Shown: piece by piece, positions 21,767 to 33,839 of the stretch
How positions within the stretch are numbered: position 1 is the stretch's first letter
Layout: each line of letters opens with the position of its first letter
Origin: Zeus faber
Taxonomy: Eukaryota; Chordata; Actinopteri; Zeiformes; Zeidae
Reading direction: 5' to 3'
Assembly (NCBI GenBank): GCA_960531495.1
Contig: OY482854.1
Location: 34,412,450-34,476,449 of the forward strand
Length of the DNA stretch: 64,000 nucleotides
Notes under the pieces: generated by a model
The model's input: only the letters and a program-made list of their open reading frames with translations
What the model was told of the DNA's origin: nothing
Database searches by the model: none
Position numbers and translations under genes: made by a program

Positions 21767-23298
21767 TTGGGTGAGTACTGTATTGATGATCCCGTCTACC
21801 CAGTTTGGGTAGCCTGGTATGTATTGGTGAGTACTTTTCCTATGTTCCCCCCTGGCCAGCATGGTCAGTTTGGTATAGGGGACCAAAGGTAATGCACGGG
21901 CCGTCGCACGTTATCAAGATTCTCCAATCCCGTATTATGTTAGGTAGAGTGTCAGGTTCATGTTTTGTAGTTATCCCATTTGGGTTAAAGAATATAGGCA
22001 TATTCTGGCTTCAAGGAGAAGTCCCCTAACCAGAGTTTAAGGTGACTTACATTTAAAAGGATGCTTGTTTCCTCTTAGCAGTACAGGTCCAGAGTAATTT
22101 GTCTTATATTTGTTGTTTAGATGCTTTATTAGTTGTTGGTAGACGTAGTTGTTTTCTTTAAGAGTGGTTAAGAACACCTTATTTGTTTTTTGTTTCAAGT
22201 TGTTAAGAGTGGTTAAGAACACCTTATTTGTTCTTTCTCCGCATTTCTATATGATTACTTTTAGAAATTTAGGACACATTCATCAGTAGTGTACCTCAGG
22301 ATCATTGAGTGTTTCAGCCTTTTAAACAAACTATACACCCTCTCCTTGAGGCAGGCCACCTGGGCTTCGTCAAGACCCTGGTGTGTGTCCCCCGGTCAAT
22401 TGGTTTATTTTAGGAAATATTTCTACTCTTGTTGGTTGGATTTTGATGAGTTTGGGTACGACCTCTATTTGTCCGTGGTATATCTATGTTCTTAGATTTA
22501 GTTGAGTATAGGTAAGTTCCGTCTCTGTTTGTCATTGGGAAACTTCTTCCATTTTCAATTGGATTTTGTAGAGTTTGGGTACGACCTCTATTTCTCAGTG
22601 GGATATTTTTGTTCTTGGATTTTGTTGAGTTTGGGTACGACCTCTATTCGTCAATGGTTAGGGTTAGGATTTGGTTTTAGGGTTAGGATAAGGGTTAGGT
22701 TTAGGGTTAGGTTTGGGGTTAGGTTTAGGGCTAGGTCTTAGGGTTAGGGTTAGGGTTAGGGTTAGGTTTAGAACCAGGGCTAGGCTTAGGTTTAGGGTTA
22801 GGCTAAGGGTTAGGTTTAGGGTTAAGTCTTAGGGTTAACGTTAGGGTTAGTTTTAGAGCTAGAGTTAGGGTTAGGGTTAGGGTCAGGGTTTTAGGATTAG
22901 GGTTGGAGAGGAGAGGGAAGTGGAGGAGAAGTATATGTAGAAGGGAGGTAGAGGGAAGGAGAGCCGTCTGTTCGGACTGCATTCTCCTCCTGCCTGTTCG
23001 GGCTATTCTCTACCGTCCCAGCTCTCTCAGTTTCCTGAGAGAAGGGGAAGAGAGTGAGAAAAAGAATGAAAAAAGAGAAAAAGAAAAAAAAAAAAAAAAT
23101 TGTAAGCTAAGTTATTTTGTATAGTTGTTAATTTATGAGAATAGACTCTAATCAATAGTTGGAAGTTGTTGTACACCTTATCTTGCGCCATGTCAATGCC
23201 TTTAAGAGGAGGAAAGAAAGGGGAGAGAGATTTGGTTAGATAATACATATAATGGGTTATAAGGAGAATCTGCTTTCCGAGGCACAGGCTAGATTAGG
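21767..23298 (+). repeat. B4: 1532-bp B unit
   Basis: Tandem copy with a 16-base A-run at 23084-23099. Confidence 0.94.
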
Positions 23299-24828
23299 TT
23301 GGGTGAGTACTGTATTGATGATCCCGTCTACCCAGTTTGGGTAGCCTGGTATGTATTGGTGAGTACTTTTCCTATGTTCCCCCCTGGCCAGCATGGTCAG
23401 TTTGGTATAGGGGACCAAAGGTAATGCACGGGCCGTCGCACGTTATCAAGATTCTCCAATCCCGTATTATGTTAGGTAGAGTGTCAGGTTCATGTTTTGT
23501 AGTTATCCCATTTGGGTTAAAGAATATAGGCATATTCTGGCTTCAAGGAGAAGTCCCCTAACCAGAGTTTAAGGTGACTTACATTTAAAAGGATGCTTGT
23601 TTCCTCTTAGCAGTACAGGTCCAGAGTAATTTGTCTTATATTTGTTGTTTAGATGCTTTATTAGTTGTTGGTAGACGTAGTTGTTTTCTTTAAGAGTGGT
23701 TAAGAACACCTTATTTGTTTTTTGTTTCAAGTTGTTAAGAGTGGTTAAGAACACCTTATTTGTTCTTTCTCCGCATTTCTATATGATTACTTTTAGAAAT
23801 TTAGGACACATTCATCAGTAGTGTACCTCAGGATCATTGAGTGTTTCAGCCTTTTAAACAAACTATACACCCTCTCCTTGAGGCAGGCCACCTGGGCTTC
23901 GTCAAGACCCTGGTGTGTGTCCCCCGGTCAATTGGTTTATTTTAGGAAATATTTCTACTCTTGTTGGTTGGATTTTGATGAGTTTGGGTACGACCTCTAT
24001 TTGTCCGTGGTATATCTATGTTCTTAGATTTAGTTGAGTATAGGTAAGTTCCGTCTCTGTTTGTCATTGGGAAACTTCTTCCATTTTCAATTGGATTTTG
24101 TAGAGTTTGGGTACGACCTCTATTTCTCAGTGGGATATTTTTGTTCTTGGATTTTGTTGAGTTTGGGTACGACCTCTATTCGTCAATGGTTAGGGTTAGG
24201 ATTTGGTTTTAGGGTTAGGATAAGGGTTAGGTTTAGGGTTAGGTTTGGGGTTAGGTTTAGGGCTAGGTCTTAGGGTTAGGGTTAGGGTTAGGGTTAGGTT
24301 TAGAACCAGGGCTAGGCTTAGGTTTAGGGTTAGGCTAAGGGTTAGGTTTAGGGTTAAGTCTTAGGGTTAACGTTAGGGTTAGTTTTAGAGCTAGAGTTAG
24401 GGTTAGGGTTAGGGTCAGGGTTTTAGGATTAGGGTTGGAGAGGAGAGGGAAGTGGAGGAGAAGTATATGTAGAAGGGAGGTAGAGGGAAGGAGAGCCGTC
24501 TGTTCGGACTGCATTCTCCTCCTGCCTGTTCGGGCTATTCTCTACCGTCCCAGCTCTCTCAGTTTCCTGAGAGAAGGGGAAGAGAGTGAGAAAAAGAATG
24601 AAAAAAGAGAAAAAGAAAAAAAAAAAAAATTGTAAGCTAAGTTATTTTGTATAGTTGTTAATTTATGAGAATAGACTCTAATCAATAGTTGGAAGTTGTT
24701 GTACACCTTATCTTGCGCCATGTCAATGCCTTTAAGAGGAGGAAAGAAAGGGGAGAGAGATTTGGTTAGATAATACATATAATGGGTTATAAGGAGAATC
24801 TGCTTTCCGAGGCACAGGCTAGATTAGG
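23299..24828 (+). repeat. B5: 1530-bp B unit
   Basis: Tandem copy with the shortest A-run of the array, 14 bases at 24616-24629. Confidence 0.94.
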
Positions 24829-26361
24829 TTGGGTGAGTACTGTATTGATGATCCCGTCTACCCAGTTTGGGTAGCCTGGTATGTATTGGTGAGTACTTTT
24901 CCTATGTTCCCCCCTGGCCAGCATGGTCAGTTTGGTATAGGGGACCAAAGGTAATGCACGGGCCGTCGCACGTTATCAAGATTCTCCAATCCCGTATTAT
25001 GTTAGGTAGAGTGTCAGGTTCATGTTTTGTAGTTATCCCATTTGGGTTAAAGAATATAGGCATATTCTGGCTTCAAGGAGAAGTCCCCTAACCAGAGTTT
25101 AAGGTGACTTACATTTAAAAGGATGCTTGTTTCCTCTTAGCAGTACAGGTCCAGAGTAATTTGTCTTATATTTGTTGTTTAGATGCTTTATTAGTTGTTG
25201 GTAGACGTAGTTGTTTTCTTTAAGAGTGGTTAAGAACACCTTATTTGTTTTTTGTTTCAAGTTGTTAAGAGTGGTTAAGAACACCTTATTTGTTCTTTCT
25301 CCGCATTTCTATATGATTACTTTTAGAAATTTAGGACACATTCATCAGTAGTGTACCTCAGGATCATTGAGTGTTTCAGCCTTTTAAACAAACTATACAC
25401 CCTCTCCTTGAGGCAGGCCACCTGGGCTTCGTCAAGACCCTGGTGTGTGTCCCCCGGTCAATTGGTTTATTTTAGGAAATATTTCTACTCTTGTTGGTTG
25501 GATTTTGATGAGTTTGGGTACGACCTCTATTTGTCCGTGGTATATCTATGTTCTTAGATTTAGTTGAGTATAGGTAAGTTCCGTCTCTGTTTGTCATTGG
25601 GAAACTTCTTCCATTTTCAATTGGATTTTGTAGAGTTTGGGTACGACCTCTATTTCTCAGTGGGATATTTTTGTTCTTGGATTTTGTTGAGTTTGGGTAC
25701 GACCTCTATTCGTCAATGGTTAGGGTTAGGATTTGGTTTTAGGGTTAGGATAAGGGTTAGGTTTAGGGTTAGGTTTGGGGTTAGGTTTAGGGCTAGGTCT
25801 TAGGGTTAGGGTTAGGGTTAGGGTTAGGTTTAGAACCAGGGCTAGGCTTAGGTTTAGGGTTAGGCTAAGGGTTAGGTTTAGGGTTAAGTCTTAGGGTTAA
25901 CGTTAGGGTTAGTTTTAGAGCTAGAGTTAGGGTTAGGGTTAGGGTCAGGGTTTTAGGATTAGGGTTGGAGAGGAGAGGGAAGTGGAGGAGAAGTATATGT
26001 AGAAGGGAGGTAGAGGGAAGGAGAGCCGTCTGTTCGGACTGCATTCTCCTCCTGCCTGTTCGGGCTATTCTCTACCGTCCCAGCTCTCTCAGTTTCCTGA
26101 GAGAAGGGGAAGAGAGTGAGAAAAAGAATGAAAAAAGAGAAAAAGAAAAAAAAAAAAAAAAATTGTAAGCTAAGTTATTTTGTATAGTTGTTAATTTATG
26201 AGAATAGACTCTAATCAATAGTTGGAAGTTGTTGTACACCTTATCTTGCGCCATGTCAATGCCTTTAAGAGGAGGAAAGAAAGGGGAGAGAGATTTGGTT
26301 AGATAATACATATAATGGGTTATAAGGAGAATCTGCTTTCCGAGGCACAGGCTAGATTAGG
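24829..26361 (+). repeat. B6: 1533-bp B unit
   Basis: Tandem copy with a 17-base A-run at 26146-26162. Confidence 0.94.
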
Positions 26362-27896
26362 TTGGGTGAGTACTGTATTGATGATCCCGTCTACCCAGTT
26401 TGGGTAGCCTGGTATGTATTGGTGAGTACTTTTCCTATGTTCCCCCCTGGCCAGCATGGTCAGTTTGGTATAGGGGACCAAAGGTAATGCACGGGCCGTC
26501 GCACGTTATCAAGATTCTCCAATCCCGTATTATGTTAGGTAGAGTGTCAGGTTCATGTTTTGTAGTTATCCCATTTGGGTTAAAGAATATAGGCATATTC
26601 TGGCTTCAAGGAGAAGTCCCCTAACCAGAGTTTAAGGTGACTTACATTTAAAAGGATGCTTGTTTCCTCTTAGCAGTACAGGTCCAGAGTAATTTGTCTT
26701 ATATTTGTTGTTTAGATGCTTTATTAGTTGTTGGTAGACGTAGTTGTTTTCTTTAAGAGTGGTTAAGAACACCTTATTTGTTTTTTGTTTCAAGTTGTTA
26801 AGAGTGGTTAAGAACACCTTATTTGTTCTTTCTCCGCATTTCTATATGATTACTTTTAGAAATTTAGGACACATTCATCAGTAGTGTACCTCAGGATCAT
26901 TGAGTGTTTCAGCCTTTTAAACAAACTATACACCCTCTCCTTGAGGCAGGCCACCTGGGCTTCGTCAAGACCCTGGTGTGTGTCCCCCGGTCAATTGGTT
27001 TATTTTAGGAAATATTTCTACTCTTGTTGGTTGGATTTTGATGAGTTTGGGTACGACCTCTATTTGTCCGTGGTATATCTATGTTCTTAGATTTAGTTGA
27101 GTATAGGTAAGTTCCGTCTCTGTTTGTCATTGGGAAACTTCTTCCATTTTCAATTGGATTTTGTAGAGTTTGGGTACGACCTCTATTTCTCAGTGGGATA
27201 TTTTTGTTCTTGGATTTTGTTGAGTTTGGGTACGACCTCTATTCGTCAATGGTTAGGGTTAGGATTTGGTTTTAGGGTTAGGATAAGGGTTAGGTTTAGG
27301 GTTAGGTTTGGGGTTAGGTTTAGGGCTAGGTCTTAGGGTTAGGGTTAGGGTTAGGGTTAGGTTTAGAACCAGGGCTAGGCTTAGGTTTAGGGTTAGGCTA
27401 AGGGTTAGGTTTAGGGTTAAGTCTTAGGGTTAACGTTAGGGTTAGTTTTAGAGCTAGAGTTAGGGTTAGGGTTAGGGTCAGGGTTTTAGGATTAGGGTTG
27501 GAGAGGAGAGGGAAGTGGAGGAGAAGTATATGTAGAAGGGAGGTAGAGGGAAGGAGAGCCGTCTGTTCGGACTGCATTCTCCTCCTGCCTGTTCGGGCTA
27601 TTCTCTACCGTCCCAGCTCTCTCAGTTTCCTGAGAGAAGGGGAAGAGAGTGAGAAAAAGAATGAAAAAAGAGAAAAAGAAAAAAAAAAAAAAAAAAATTG
27701 TAAGCTAAGTTATTTTGTATAGTTGTTAATTTATGAGAATAGACTCTAATCAATAGTTGGAAGTTGTTGTACACCTTATCTTGCGCCATGTCAATGCCTT
27801 TAAGAGGAGGAAAGAAAGGGGAGAGAGATTTGGTTAGATAATACATATAATGGGTTATAAGGAGAATCTGCTTTCCGAGGCACAGGCTAGATTAGG
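26362..27896 (+). repeat. B7: 1535-bp B unit
   Basis: Tandem copy with a 19-base A-run at 27679-27697. Confidence 0.94.
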
Positions 27897-29427
27897 TTGG
27901 GTGAGTACTGTATTGATGATCCCGTCTACCCAGTTTGGGTAGCCTGGTATGTATTGGTGAGTACTTTTCCTATGTTCCCCCCTGGCCAGCATGGTCAGTT
28001 TGGTATAGGGGACCAAAGGTAATGCACGGGCCGTCGCACGTTATCAAGATTCTCCAATCCCGTATTATGTTAGGTAGAGTGTCAGGTTCATGTTTTGTAG
28101 TTATCCCATTTGGGTTAAAGAATATAGGCATATTCTGGCTTCAAGGAGAAGTCCCCTAACCAGAGTTTAAGGTGACTTACATTTAAAAGGATGCTTGTTT
28201 CCTCTTAGCAGTACAGGTCCAGAGTAATTTGTCTTATATTTGTTGTTTAGATGCTTTATTAGTTGTTGGTAGACGTAGTTGTTTTCTTTAAGAGTGGTTA
28301 AGAACACCTTATTTGTTTTTTGTTTCAAGTTGTTAAGAGTGGTTAAGAACACCTTATTTGTTCTTTCTCCGCATTTCTATATGATTACTTTTAGAAATTT
28401 AGGACACATTCATCAGTAGTGTACCTCAGGATCATTGAGTGTTTCAGCCTTTTAAACAAACTATACACCCTCTCCTTGAGGCAGGCCACCTGGGCTTCGT
28501 CAAGACCCTGGTGTGTGTCCCCCGGTCAATTGGTTTATTTTAGGAAATATTTCTACTCTTGTTGGTTGGATTTTGATGAGTTTGGGTACGACCTCTATTT
28601 GTCCGTGGTATATCTATGTTCTTAGATTTAGTTGAGTATAGGTAAGTTCCGTCTCTGTTTGTCATTGGGAAACTTCTTCCATTTTCAATTGGATTTTGTA
28701 GAGTTTGGGTACGACCTCTATTTCTCAGTGGGATATTTTTGTTCTTGGATTTTGTTGAGTTTGGGTACGACCTCTATTCGTCAATGGTTAGGGTTAGGAT
28801 TTGGTTTTAGGGTTAGGATAAGGGTTAGGTTTAGGGTTAGGTTTGGGGTTAGGTTTAGGGCTAGGTCTTAGGGTTAGGGTTAGGGTTAGGGTTAGGTTTA
28901 GAACCAGGGCTAGGCTTAGGTTTAGGGTTAGGCTAAGGGTTAGGTTTAGGGTTAAGTCTTAGGGTTAACGTTAGGGTTAGTTTTAGAGCTAGAGTTAGGG
29001 TTAGGGTTAGGGTCAGGGTTTTAGGATTAGGGTTGGAGAGGAGAGGGAAGTGGAGGAGAAGTATATGTAGAAGGGAGGTAGAGGGAAGGAGAGCCGTCTG
29101 TTCGGACTGCATTCTCCTCCTGCCTGTTCGGGCTATTCTCTACCGTCCCAGCTCTCTCAGTTTCCTGAGAGAAGGGGAAGAGAGTGAGAAAAAGAATGAA
29201 AAAAGAGAAAAAGAAAAAAAAAAAAAAATTGTAAGCTAAGTTATTTTGTATAGTTGTTAATTTATGAGAATAGACTCTAATCAATAGTTGGAAGTTGTTG
29301 TACACCTTATCTTGCGCCATGTCAATGCCTTTAAGAGGAGGAAAGAAAGGGGAGAGAGATTTGGTTAGATAATACATATAATGGGTTATAAGGAGAATCT
29401 GCTTTCCGAGGCACAGGCTAGATTAGG
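27897..29427 (+). repeat. B8: 1531-bp B unit
   Basis: Tandem copy with a 15-base A-run at 29214-29228. Confidence 0.94.
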
Positions 29428-30295
29428 TTGGGTGAGTACTGTATTGATGATCCCGTCTACCCAGTTTGGGTAGCCTGGTATGTATTGGTGAGTACTTTTC
29501 CTATGTTCCCCCCTGGCCAGCATGGTCAGTTTGGTATAGGGGACCAAAGGTAATGCACGGGCCGTCGCACGTTATCAAGATTCTCCAATCCCGTATTATG
29601 TTAGGTAGAGTGTCAGGTTCATGTTTTGTAGTTATCCCATTTGGGTTAAAGAATATAGGCATATTCTGGCTTCAAGGAGAAGTCCCCTAACCAGAGTTTA
29701 AGGTGACTTACATTTAAAAGGATGCTTGTTTCCTCTTAGCAGTACAGGTCCAGAGTAATTTGTCTTATATTTGTTGTTTAGATGCTTTATTAGTTGTTGG
29801 TAGACGTAGTTGTTTTCTTTAAGAGTGGTTAAGAACACCTTATTTGTTTTTTGTTTCAAGTTGTTAAGAGTGGTTAAGAACACCTTATTTGTTCTTTCTC
29901 CGCATTTCTATATGATTACTTTTAGAAATTTAGGACACATTCATCAGTAGTGTACCTCAGGATCATTGAGTGTTTCAGCCTTTTAAACAAACTATACACC
30001 CTCTCCTTGAGGCAGGCCACCTGGGCTTCGTCAAGACCCTGGTGTGTGTCCCCCGGTCAATTGGTTTATTTTAGGAAATATTTCTACTCTTGTTGGTTGG
30101 ATTTTGATGAGTTTGGGTACGACCTCTATTTGTCCGTGGTATATCTATGTTCTTAGATTTAGTTGAGTATAGGTAAGTTCCGTCTCTGTTTGTCATTGGG
30201 AAACTTCTTCCATTTTCAATTGGATTTTGTAGAGTTTGGGTACGACCTCTATTTCTCAGTGGGATATTTTTGTTCTTGGATTTTGTTGAGTTTGG
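29428..30295 (+). repeat. B9: truncated B unit
   Basis: The first 868 bp of a B unit, stopping inside the 60-bp degenerate repeat at GAGTTTGG, where intact copies read GAGTTTGGGTACG. A P module of A/C type starts at the next base. Confidence 0.93.
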
Positions 30296-30885
30296 TTGGT
30301 TGAGTACTGTATTGATGATCCCGTCTACCCAGTTTGGGTAGCCTGGTATGTATTGGTGAGTACTTTTCCTATGTTCCCCCCTGGCCAGCAAGGGCAGTTT
30401 GGTATAGGGGACCAAAGGTAATGCACGGGCCGTTGGTTGAGTACTGTATTGATGATCCCGTCTACCCAGTTTGGGTAGCCTGGTATGTATTGGTGAGTAC
30501 TTTTCCTATGTTCCCCCCTGGCCAGAAAGGGCAGTTTGGTATAGGGGACCAAAGGTAATGCACGGGCCGTCGCACGTTATCAAGATTCTCCAATCCCGTA
30601 TTATGTTAGGTAGAGAGTTAGGTTCCTGTTCAAGTTGTTGCGGATGGTTAAGAACGTTTTGTTTGTTTTTTGTTCTGGGTGTAAACGTGGTTAAATACAC
30701 CTTGTTTGTTTTTGTTTCCAGTTGTTTATGGATGGTTAAGAACACCCTATTTGTTTTATTTGGGTGTTCATTTGTTATGGGTTTAAGCGTGGTTAAATAA
30801 ACCTTGTTTGTTTTTGTTTCAAGTTGTTACGAATGGTTAAGATCACCTTGTTTGTTTTTTTGGTTACGGGTTTAAGCGTGGTTAG

Positions 30886-31597
30886 GTACACCTTATTTGT
30901 TTCTGTTTCAAGTTTTTACGGATTGGTTCAGAACACCTTGTTTGTTCCTTATTACGGGTTTAAGCGTGGTTAAGTACACCTTGTTAGTTTCTTGTTTAAA
31001 GTTGTTACGGATGGTTAAGATCACCTTGTTTGTTTTTTTGGTTACGGGTTTAAGCGTGGTTAGGTACACCTTATTTGTTTCTGTTTCAAGTTTTTACGGA
31101 TTGGTTCAGAACACCTTGTTTGTTCCTTATTACGGGTTTAAGCGTGGTTAAGTACACCTTGTTAGTTTCTTGTTTAAAGTTGTTACGGATGGTTAAGATC
31201 ACCTTGTTTGTTTTTTTGGTTACGGGTTTAAGCGTGGTTAGGTACACCTTATTTGTTTCTGTTTCAAGTTTTTACGGATTGGTTCAGAACACCTTGTTTG
31301 TTCCTTATTACGGGTTTAAGCGTGGTTAAGTACACCTTGTTAGTTTCTTGTTTAAAGTTGTTACGGATGGTTAAGATCACCTTGTTTGTTTTTTTGGTTA
31401 CGGGTTTAAGCGTGGTTAGGTACACCTTATTTGTTTCTGTTTCAAGTTTTTACGGATTGGTTCAGAACACCTTGTTTGTTCCTTATTACGGGTTTAAGCG
31501 TGGTTAAGTACACCTTGTTAGTTTCTTGTTTAAAGTTGTTACGGATGGTAAGAAAACCTTGTTTGTTTTTTATTACGGGTTTAAGCGTGGTTAGGTA
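30886..31597 (+). repeat. 178-bp higher-order minisatellite, about 4 copies
   Basis: Units start at 30886, 31064, 31242 and 31420, each made of four monomers of 45, 43, 45 and 45 bp. The first three appear identical and the fourth has a one-base deletion (GGTAAG for GGTTAAG). The other A and C units have two copies of this higher-order unit, the second marked by TGTTACAAG. Short frames repeat with the period and are not genes. Confidence 0.9.
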
Positions 31598-32453
31598 CAC
31601 CTTATTTTTTTTGATTCAAGTTGTTACGGATGGTTAAGCGCACCCTGTTTCTTCTTTCTCTGAATTTCCATATGATTACTTTTAGGAATTTAGGACACAT
31701 TCATCAGTAGTGTACCTCAGGATCATTGAGTGTTTCAGCCTTTTAAACAAACTATACACCCTCTCCTTGAGGCAGGCCACCTGGGTTTGATCAAGACCCT
31801 GGTGTGTGTCCCCCGGTCAATTGGTTTTATTTAAACAAAATTTGTAAGTTGGATTTCGTTGCATTTGGGTTCGACCTTTATACGTTGGTAGGATATTCTT
31901 TTTCTTAGACTTTGAGTTTTTTTTGGTTAGGTTCTGTCTTTGTCATTGGGTAGTTCTTACTATGGTCATTCGGATTTTGTTGAGTTTTGGGTACGGTCTT
32001 TCTTTGTCGGTAAGATATTTCTGTCCTAGGATTCTGTTGAGTTTGGGTAAGTTTGTATCACTATTTTTTCTTAAGGTGCCTCCGGTATTATTGGTTGGAC
32101 TTTGTTGAGCTTGGATACGTTGCCTTTTAATTTATCCCAGGTACATTTCTGCTGTTGTTAGACGAGATAGTCGAGTTTGGCTAAATTGAAATACCGTTGT
32201 TCTAACGTTATTCAAGTTGGTCGGCTTTTGGTTATTTTCTTGGGTAAGCTATCGTCTGTTTGATGATAGTTTGGTTACTTCGGTTATAATGGATAATAAG
32301 ATCTGATTACGGGTATGTCTTGGGAGTAAGTATAAATTAGACCTAGTAGAGTAAGTGGTTACTGTTATCTCCTAGGTATTATTATACAGGTTGGGTTAAA
32401 GGATGGAGATAGGTAGTTAGTTCTAAAAGGTCTAGGTCCCGGTGCATCCACGG

Positions 32454-32583
32454 CCTGGTCCCTAAGTTTGGACCAGGGGATGAGGAAATAAGGGTGTGAA
32501 AATTTAAATTGCTGTAAAAACAGCATTCTACTTTTAAAGGAACAATTCCTGTGTCCCGTACACCGCACAACTCCAGGAATTGT
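32454..32583. other. stem-loop cluster, C0
   Basis: Same three perfect inverted repeats as 4638-4767, unchanged although C0 differs from A and C elsewhere in U. Confidence 0.6.
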
Positions 32584-33089
32584 CCAATATATCTATGTTT
32601 TTTTTAGTTTTACACCTAGAAACCTTGGATAACACTTACCCCAGCCAGGTCTTCATTATTTTATCACTTAAATTTCGTATAGGGTCTACTCGGGTTATAT
32701 CTTTCACCCTCCTGGTTCCTGGGATTTTATGTTTTTAATAATGTCGTTGGGGTCCTGAATATTATATTTAGAATTTCATTAAACGATTGGTGGCATATAA
32801 ATATTTTTTCGTGCAATAAAATGCGTGAAGAAATTAAAATTAAAAGTACCCATGGTTCATAGCGGTTTTTTTCGGTAGGAACGGCCGCTACTTCCTGAAG
32901 GGGAGTCTCTAGCATGATGTTCATCCTCTGATTGGTCCTCTATAATTATCCCATAATTCCTCTATTTTATTAGTTGACTATGTTTTTGTATGTTAAATAA
33001 TTTTCAATAGCCTACTGAAATTATTTTAACCAGAAAAAACATCGCGGAAGTGTTTCATTAAAGTGGGGATGTTGTAGGTTTTTTTTAAA

Positions 33090-33385
33090 AAACGGTACCA
33101 TGAGCGATAGCGGTAGCGCTTGTAATGACATGACAGCGGGAAAACAAAATAATCTTCGGGTGGACAACTTCTGTCCAAAACAATCCGGTCGACAGCGAGC
33201 AACTCGCCGCCGAAAAAACCGGCCCTCAAAGAGAAGTAAAGGCAGTCCATCGGCATCGCGAGCGAAACTCGCGCCGCGATTAAAGTGGCACTACATCGCT
33301 CTCGGTGGATCCGGCTGACTACACACTACGCGTGGGGCTATACACTTGGGCACGGAGAACGCTCCGTGTTGGAATGTCCGTAGTT
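33090..33385. promoter_or_regulatory. CpG-rich GC block, C0 variant
   Basis: About seven differences from the A/C version, none in the arms of the three stem-loops. Inside the 72-codon frame (start 33100) one change is silent and three alter the residue (Glu to Lys, Ser to Tyr, Thr to Ala). A 2-bp CA deletion lies just after the stop codon. This gives no support for purifying selection on a protein. Confidence 0.43.
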
Positions 33386-33664
33386 ATTATATAAATATAT
33401 AAATAAATAGAAAAAACTAATAAATAAATACATAAATAATTTAGAAAAAATCTATAAATATATAAAAAAATATATATAAAAAATATAATAAAAACATAAT
33501 AAAAAAAATATATATGAAAAAAATATATATATATAAAAACAAACCTTCCCACATAACTATTCATTTTAACTACATCTGTAGTAATTAGAGATTTTAGGGT
33601 TGGGGAAAGGGGTGGGGTTTTTTTTGTTACGTTTTTTTTATATATAAAAAAGATTGGGTAACAG

Positions 33665-33839
33665 TGATGGTTTTAGAGCTAAGGTTAGGTTTAGGGTTAG
33701 GTCTAAGGTTAGGCTCAGGGCTAGGTTTAGGGTTAGGTTTAGGGTTAGGTTTAGGGTTAGATTGAGGGTTAAGTTTAGGGTTAGATTGAGGGTTAAGTTT
33801 AGGGTTAGGGTTAGGGTTAGGGTTAGGGTTAGGGTTAGG
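33665..33839 (+). repeat. short telomere-like array, C0
   Basis: 12- and 24-bp variants followed by about seven plain TTAGGG repeats, ending TTAGG directly at the P module of C1. The plain repeats may be a remnant of a short true telomere. Confidence 0.85.

Larger units (their letters stand above)
30296..33839 (+). repeat. C0: diverged, truncated A/C-type unit
   Basis: Starts with a 137-bp P fragment (30296-30432), then a complete P (30433), a long minisatellite, M, the 60-bp repeat, U, CpG-rich block, AT-rich tract, G4 motif and a short telomere-like array that runs straight into P of C1. It lacks P', the R318 repeats and tail Z. It carries scattered substitutions seen in neither A nor C1-C5 (for example in U and the CpG block), so it is an older or independently acquired copy. 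Confidence 0.9.
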
